Source: Lateolabrax maculatus
Lineage: Eukaryota; Chordata; Actinopteri; Acropomatiformes; Lateolabracidae
Length of the DNA stretch: 64,000 nucleotides
Assembly: GCA_031216445.1 (NCBI GenBank)
Contig: CM062211.1
Coordinates: 2,926,001 to 2,990,000 of the forward strand
Direction: 5' to 3'
Part shown: positions 58,600 to 64,000 of the stretch, piece by piece
How the letters are laid out: each line of letters begins with the position of its first letter
Numbering within the stretch: position 1 is the stretch's first letter
Program-made: the position numbers and the translations under genes
The notes under the pieces: generated by a model
Databases searched by the model: none
Seen by the model: the letters and a program-made list of their open reading frames with translations, nothing else
What the model was told of the DNA's origin: nothing

Positions 58600-58810
58600 A
58601 CTGCCCAGAAGTGAAGTGGAGATTATTTGTGTAGCTCATGGTGTTTCAATGGCACTTACAGGCTCACATCAGCAACAGGTGCCCAGCCCAGGCTCTCTAA
58701 GAAGACGAGGCAAAACTCCCCATGAACCTGAGAACAGGTTCAGGGACATGGGAAGAAACCTCGGGAAAGGCAATTCAAAGAGAGATCCCCTCTCCTCGGA
58801 CGGCTGGGTG
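58600..58810 (+). repeat. Dispersed fish repeat-like segment
   Basis: CTCTCTAAGAAGACGAGGCAA, AACTCCCCATGAACCTGAG and GATCCCCTCTCCTCGGACGG resemble a widespread teleost repeat (from memory). Duplicate B has lost about 50 bp of its middle (near 61607). Frames here are not genes. Confidence 0.4.
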
Positions 58811-59086
58811 TGCATGTGTGAGTATGTGCACTGGTATTTATATATTTGTGAGGACCAGTTTCATTTGTACAACAGAAAAGTGAAGAGATATAAGCCTCAA
58901 TTTCCAAGTGTACAAACAAGTCGTAACCCTCAAACAGCCCTCTTCAGAGAGCTGTTTGGGGGTTAAGACTGATTCAACTGATTAATCCTCACAAGTATAC
59001 AAGAACAGATGCATGGTGTGTGTTTGTGTAAGTGCAAGTGTGTGAGCATTTTGTTTTCCTGGGCTTGGAGTTTCTAGAGCTGGGCA

Positions 59087-60604
59087 TTAGAAGAGTTTTT
59101 TGTACCACTTCTTTTTCTTCTGCTTTTTAGCAAGCTGACTCTCAAGGTCTTCCAGCTGGGACCTCATGGATCCCTCACTCTCCTGCCACTCCTGCTCCTT
59201 CTCCTGCAGAGTCTTCTTGAGGCCCTCTGTGGCCTGAAAGAGGGATGACTTTTCTCCCTGCCACTCCTGTTCCCTCTCCTGTAGTTTGTTTTTGAGGTCC
59301 TCTGTAGCTTGAAGGAGGGATGACTTTTCCTCATTCCACTCCTGCTCCTTCTCCTGTAGAGTCTTCTTGAAGTCCTCTGTGGCATGGAGGAGGGATGACT
59401 TTTCTTCTTGCCACTCCTGCTCCTTCTCCTGTAGAGTCTCCTTGAAGTCCTTTGTGGCCAGAAGGAGGGATGACTTTTCTTCTTGCCACTCCTGCTCCTT
59501 CTCCTGTAGAGTCTTCTTGAGGTCCACTGTGGCCAGAAGGAGGGATGACTTGTCCTCTTGCCACTTGACATGATGACTCTCCAACTCAACATTCTTCAGA
59601 GTAGCCACAAGGGTGTATTTCTCGTCTGACTTTTTATCAAACTGAGCCATATATAAAGCTCTTGATTTGTCCACCTCCTTCTGCAAGGACATTTTCTCCT
59701 GCTGCAGGCGGAGGCGCTCAATTTCCAGTTGATCTTCTGCATTTTTGCGGGCCGATGAAATCTTAAAGATCTCTGCTGTGAATTCCTCCAGCTGGGCTCG
59801 ATGGGAGGCTTGGAATCTTTCCAAAGTCTTCTTCGCATCCTCCTTCTGCGTCAGAAGTTCTAGCTCCATCTTGCTCAACTTCTTCTGCAGCTTTTCAGCT
59901 TGAACCCTCTCAAACGCAAGATCTGTCTCCAACAGTTCAGCTTTTGAGCAAGACTCAAACTCTGCTGTGTCTTTGTCAAAGAGCGGCACCTTGAGGCAAT
60001 GAGTGGTCGTCTCAATGTTGTTTTCAGCCACTGCACGCAACTGCTGTCTAGTACGGACCACTAACTTCATTGCCTGTAATTCATCTTGAAGGGCCTCATT
60101 CTCTCCCTTCACCTGCTCCAATTTGACTTGAAAGTCCTTGCTGGTGGTAGTCTGCTGCTCAAGCTCACTCTGAGCTCTGCGCAGCTTTGCGCAGATCTTC
60201 CTCAGATTCACTTTCAGATCTTCGATCTCCGTCTGTGAGGAGTTGACATGTTTAGCCTGAGCCTCTGCTAGCAGGGCTTTCAGGCTGCATATCTGACTCT
60301 GCATCAGTTCTTTGTCACTGCTCCACTTGTTGTCCACTTTTTGTTCTTGGAGCTGATCGAATAAAATACTCAGTGATTTCTCTTGGATTTCCAGGTGGAC
60401 TCTGCCCTCAGATGTGCTTTGGGTGAGCCTCGCCTCGCTGTCCCTCAGCTTAGACCGTAGTTTTGCTTCAATGGAACGGAGGTGGAAATTACATGAAGGT
60501 TCAACCTTCCTGGAGTATTCCATGTCTTCCAGCTTTGTCTTCTGCTGGACCTCAGTGTTTTTTCTCCTCTGTAGTTGTTTTCTCTTACTATGTGTGCTTT
60601 CCAT
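59087..60604 (-). CDS. Intronless coiled-coil protein with 25-residue repeats
   Basis: 505 residues from the ATG at 60604 (MESTHSKRKQLQRRKN) to the TAA at 59087-59089. An in-frame TTG upstream would add 19 residues but is not a likely start. Almost the whole chain is charged, heptad-like coiled coil with no signal peptide or membrane segment. Residues 348-472 are five 25-residue repeats (consensus WQEEKSSLLLATEDLKKTLQ then EKEQE), from 75-bp DNA repeats with Trp codons every 75 bp (59186-59561). The C-terminus is a basic tail, KKKKKWYKKLF. The gene has a TATA box, no visible intron and two decayed or partial relatives in the window. I do not recognise a named family; a cytoskeletal or scaffold role is inference only. 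Confidence 0.8.
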   Translation of the reverse strand: MESTHSKRKQLQRRKNTEVQQKTKLEDMEYSRKVEPSCNFHLRSIEAKLRSKLRDSEARLTQSTSEGRVHLEIQEKSLSILFDQLQEQKVDNKWSSDKELMQSQICSLKALLAEAQAKHVNSSQTEIEDLKVNLRKICAKLRRAQSELEQQTTTSKDFQVKLEQVKGENEALQDELQAMKLVVRTRQQLRAVAENNIETTTHCLKVPLFDKDTAEFESCSKAELLETDLAFERVQAEKLQKKLSKMELELLTQKEDAKKTLERFQASHRAQLEEFTAEIFKISSARKNAEDQLEIERLRLQQEKMSLQKEVDKSRALYMAQFDKKSDEKYTLVATLKNVELESHHVKWQEDKSSLLLATVDLKKTLQEKEQEWQEEKSSLLLATKDFKETLQEKEQEWQEEKSSLLHATEDFKKTLQEKEQEWNEEKSSLLQATEDLKNKLQEREQEWQGEKSSLFQATEGLKKTLQEKEQEWQESEGSMRSQLEDLESQLAKKQKKKKWYKKLF

Positions 60605-60674
60605 TGTCACAGTGAAATTTCTGTCAGAAAATCTGTGTCTCGAAGTTTGTGTCTGAACCAAACTTGGGTCTGAG

Positions 60675-60682
60675 TATTTATA
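60675..60682 (-). promoter_or_regulatory. TATA box of the intact coiled-coil gene
   Basis: TATAAATA on the minus strand, 71 bp before the ATG. Supports an unspliced short 5' UTR. Confidence 0.5.
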
Positions 60683-60689
60683 ACAATCC

Positions 60690-61317
60690 CAACATTCTAA
60701 AATCCAAGATGTCAGAATAATTCTATTCCTTTAATCTTCATTCCAGTTCTATTCAATTTTATTCCTCTATCTGGTTGTTGTCAATGGATACCAGTTTAAG
60801 TATGTTTTTCAATATATGATTGTAATGATTTCGAAGATGGACTCCAATTGGAAATATAATGTGCATTAAAATAATTAATATTATGCTCAAAACATGGAGG
60901 ATGATCATGTGATCCTTGTTCATACTGAATTCATGTCGACACCATACTCCAAAATATACAACAAAAGCATGCTTCACAACAGCGATCTTAGAGATAGGAA
61001 AAAGGGGAGAAAAATAAAAACAATGAAAATAAAGGTGACAAAAAATAGAGAAACATTTTAAATGCCTGTTATTTTCTTTATATTTATTTCCTGCTTTCCT
61101 GTTTGTATAAAAAGACAACTATCCATATTTTTATCGTGTGTGCACAAATTTACTTTGTGAAATTTGTGCCACTTTGTGAGAGTTTATACTTTTGACCCTG
61201 GATTTTAGAGGAAAACAATCATTAAAAAAAAGACAATAATATTATTAATAATAATAACATTAATAGTAATGCATATGGTTTTACGGTGCAAATGCAAATT
61301 CATCAGTAATTTCCTCC
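60690..61317. other. AT-rich upstream spacer
   Basis: Shared with 664-1080 as far as 61106. The remainder is A/T-rich with an ATT-rich run near 61235-61260. No gene seen. Confidence 0.5.
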
Positions 61318-61427
61318 TGATTTATACATCAAACAAAGCATTTAATATTTCACATATGGCTGTAGACCAACTATAAATTCTCAACAACAAACATGACATT
61401 ATTGTTATTTATTTAATTTTTATTTGA

Positions 61428-61430
<3 letters not shown>

Positions 61431-61466
<36 letters not shown>

Positions 61467-61467
61467 T
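61431..61467 (+). repeat. (GATT)n microsatellite, duplicate B
   Basis: About nine copies, paired with 58564-58596. Confidence 0.9.
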
Positions 61468-61908
61468 CTTACTGCCCAGAAGTGAAGTGGAGATTATTTG
61501 TGTAGCTCATGGTGTTTCAATGGCACTTACAGGCTCACATAAGCAACAGGTGCCCAGCCCAGGCTCTCTAAGAAGACGAGGCAAAACTCCCCATGAACCT
61601 GAGAACAGAGAGATCCCCTCTCCTCGGACGGCTGGGTGTGCATGTGTGAGTATGTGCACTGGTATTTATATATTTGTGAGGACCAGTTTCAGTTGTACAA
61701 CAGAAAAGTGAAGAGATATAAGCCTCACTTTGTACAAACAAGTCGTAACCCTCAAACAGCCCTCTTCAGAGAGCTGTTTGGGGGTTAAGACTGATTCAAC
61801 TGATTAATCCTCAGAAGAATACAAGAACAGATGCATGGTGTGTGTTTGTGTAAGTGCAAGTGTGTGAGCATTTTGTTTTCTTGGGCTTGGAATTTCTAGA
61901 GCTGGGCA

Positions 61909-63080
61909 TTAGAAGAGTTTTTTGTACCACTTCTTTTTATTCTGCTTTTTAGCAAGCTGACTCTCAAGGTCTTCCAGCTGGGACCTCATGGATCCCTCAC
62001 TCTCCTGCCACTCCTGCTCCTTCTCCTGCAGAGTCTTCTTGAAGCCCTCTTTGGCCTGGAGGAGGGATGACTTGTCCTCCTGCTACTCGACATGATGACT
62101 CTCCAACTGCTGCTCAACATTCTTCAGAGCAGCCGCAAGGGTGTTGTTCTCGTCTGACTTTTTGTCAAGCTGAGCCATATATTAAGCTCCGGATTTTTCC
62201 CCCTCTTTCTGCAAAGATGTTTTCAACTGCTGCAGGCGGAGGCGCTCAATCTCCAGCTGACCTTCTGCAGTTTTGCGGGCCGATGAAATCTTAAAGATCT
62301 CTGCTGTGATCTTTCCAAAGTCTTTTTCGCATCCTCCTTCTGCGTCAGAAGTTCTAGCTCCATCTTGCTCAACTTCTTCTGCAACTTTTCAGCTTGAACC
62401 CTCTCAAATGCAAGATCTGTCTCCAACAGTTCAGCTTTTGAGCAAGACTCAAACTCTGCTGTGTCTTTGTCAAAGAGCGGCACCTTGAGGCAATGAGTGG
62501 TCGTCTCAATGTTGTTTTCAGCCACTGCACGTAACTGCTGTCTAGTACGGACCACTAACTTCATTGCCTGTAATTCATCTTGAAGGGCCTCATTCTCTCC
62601 CTTCACCTGCTCCAATTTGACTTGAAAGTCCTTGCTGGTGGTAGTCTGCTGCTCAAGCTCACTCTGAGCTCTGCGCAGCTTTTCGCAGATCTTCCTCAGA
62701 TTCACTTTCAGATCTTCGATCTCCGTCTGTGAGGAGTTGACATGTTTAGCCTGAGCCTCTTCTAGCAGGGCTTTCAGGCTGCATATCTGACTCTGCATCA
62801 GTTCTATGTCACTGCTCCACTTGTTGTCCACTTTTTGTTCTTGGAGCTGATCGAATAAAATACTCAGTGATTTCTCTTTGATTTCCAGGTGGACTCTGCC
62901 CTCAGATGTGCTTTGGGTGAGCCTCGCTTCGCTGTCCCTCAGCTTAGACCTTAGTTTTGCTTCAATGGAACGGAGGTAGAAATTACATGAAGGGTCAACT
63001 TCCGTGGAGTATTCCATTGTCCTGCCATCCTCCAGCCATGTGGAGCGATGATTCCTGTTGTAAAACGCACTGCGGTACAT
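61909..63080 (-). pseudogene. Broken coiled-coil paralogue
   Basis: Begins MYRSAFYNRNHRSTWLEDG at 63080, a different N-terminus from the intact gene, then matches it from ...CNFYLRSIEAKLRSK onward. A 34-bp deletion near 62309 shifts the frame, so translation ends near 62223. Further on, the Trp codon opening the first repeat is changed to an in-frame TAG (62083-62085), and only one 25-residue repeat is left instead of five. The basic C-terminal tail and stop are still visible at 61909-61940. Clearly a pseudogene unless an alternative product uses the first 260 codons. Confidence 0.85.
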
Positions 63081-64000
63081 TCAGTATCGTTGTTTTTCTC
63101 TAGTTTCCTCGGTGAAGGTCTTTGTAGATCTGTTCACTGTGCCTCAGCTGAGTTAGTTATGTGACTGTAGAACACAAGTGGTCACAAAGGAGCAGGATGT
63201 CACCATTCAACCTGTGGAACGGCAAAGCGTTCTAAATCCATATACTATATATTCACACACACACACACACATACACACACACACACAAATGCACGCAGGC
63301 ACGCAATCAACCTAAATATATTGCAGATGATATTATTTATTTTTATTTACATGTGCATTCCTGCCCATGTGCAGAAACAGACACACCTGTGCATCGAGGA
63401 AACAACTACAGTAACTTGGAGCAGAATCAAATGTTTTTTCATTATCACCATATGTTGCCATGTTTTGTTATTTACTTTAACGCTTACAGAGCTTGTGTTA
63501 TATAGTATATATGGATAGGCTTCCATGCACACATTATATTACAAATACTGTGAGACTTTGCATTTAAGCAGCAAAACTGAAAAGAATATGAACTGTACAA
63601 GACAACTGGGGAGACCAAAGTATTTGGACTTTTAATAGGAAATGGACTTAAAAATGTCCCAACAGCTGTGATGGAGCTCAGGACTCATCTTGGAACAAAC
63701 TTCATGATTTCACTGTTGAACTTGAATCTGTGTGGAACAGCTTCTGTCTGATGTAGGAAACACTGGCGGTTCATCGTTAGGTCATCATGCCACATTTCAA
63801 TAATTAATGAAGTTAAAGCTGCTGTGCCAAGTGCGTAAACACCACTTTGGACACGCACATATCGTTCCTGCCGCCGTGTGAAGTAGTTCCCACTGAGCAT
63901 CGACGTTGAAGACCTATCTAGTCTCAGCCAGGACGTTGTTTCAACATCTTTCCAACGACTGAAGGGACGTTTATCAGACGATTAATAAACGTCTATTATA
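63081..64000. other. Upstream spacer of the paralogue, right edge
   Basis: Direct counterpart of 1289-2160. Holds a CA microsatellite and the ACGTC-rich repeat words at the far end. No gene seen. Confidence 0.5.
63254..63287 (+). repeat. (CA)n microsatellite
   Basis: About 16 dinucleotides with one interruption (ATA). Expanded relative to the left copy, which has only CACACA near 1439. Confidence 0.9.

Larger units (their letters stand above)
58451..61317 (+). repeat. Tandem duplicate A of the coiled-coil gene block
   Basis: Starts at TGATTTATACATCAAAC, which recurs at 61318 (offset 2,867 bp). Contains a GATT microsatellite, a dispersed repeat, the intact coiled-coil gene, its promoter and AT-rich upstream DNA. 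Confidence 0.85.
61318..64000 (+). repeat. Tandem duplicate B of the coiled-coil gene block
   Basis: Second copy, offset 2,867 bp from A at its start. The coiled-coil gene in it is broken and its 5' end and upstream region differ from A but match 1169-2160. Runs off the right edge. Confidence 0.85.

Noticed and set aside
58586..58966. 126-codon frame and its copy at 61457-61711
   Set aside because: Lies in a dispersed-repeat-like segment; the copy in duplicate B has a deletion that changes the frame, as expected for non-coding DNA.
60605..60661. Upstream extension of the coiled-coil protein by 19 residues
   Set aside because: The first codon of that extension is TTG; the ATG at 60604 is a better eukaryotic start and fits the TATA position.

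Overview
The window looks like teleost fish nuclear DNA. It carries an intact Tc1-type DD34E transposon, a tRNA-headed SINE-like repeat, many AT-rich introns or spacers, GATT and CA microsatellites, and a eukaryotic tRNA-Glu gene with internal A and B boxes repeated in a long tandem array. No bacterial or viral gene organisation is visible.

Layout. (1) 1-2160: the 5' part of an intronless coiled-coil gene (minus strand, running off the left edge), a short LINE-like scar, and the 5' stub of a second paralogue. This block is a direct copy of 60027-64000 with about 1.87 kb removed. (2) 2504-5433: left arm of an inverted duplication, holding a 602-bp two-exon pseudogene and other decayed sequence. 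(3) 5434-5890: an inverted piece of the array unit that stops at a tRNA-Glu 3' end. (4) 5861-51195: the main feature, 19 complete units plus a 121-bp stub, period about 2,480 bp. Each complete unit has one tRNA-Glu(CTC) gene, a tRNA-Ser-like remnant and, except in two shortened units, a tRNA-Gly-like pseudogene. Units 8-11 and 12-15 form a duplicated four-unit block of exactly 9,940 bp. Units 16 and 17 share a deletion of about 1 kb. (5) 51196-56892: right arm of the inverted duplication, interrupted by an intact Tc1-like transposon (55229-56843) whose empty site is preserved in the left arm. (6) 56893-58450: spacer with a SINE-like repeat. (7) 58451-64000: two tandem copies (offset 2,867 bp) of the coiled-coil gene block, the first intact (59087-60604), the second a pseudogene (61909-63080).

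How it fits together. The supported functional products are tRNA-Glu (19 copies, most with a perfect cloverleaf and a Pol III terminator), one transposase and one coiled-coil protein of unknown role. The rest records a history of inverted duplication, tandem amplification and higher-order amplification. The direct match of the left edge to the right edge suggests the whole assembly is itself one period of a macro-repeat of roughly 60-62 kb, so that another array may lie beyond position 64000. Short ORFs that recur in every array unit are not supported as genes. All alignments here were made by eye; no search or folding program was run.
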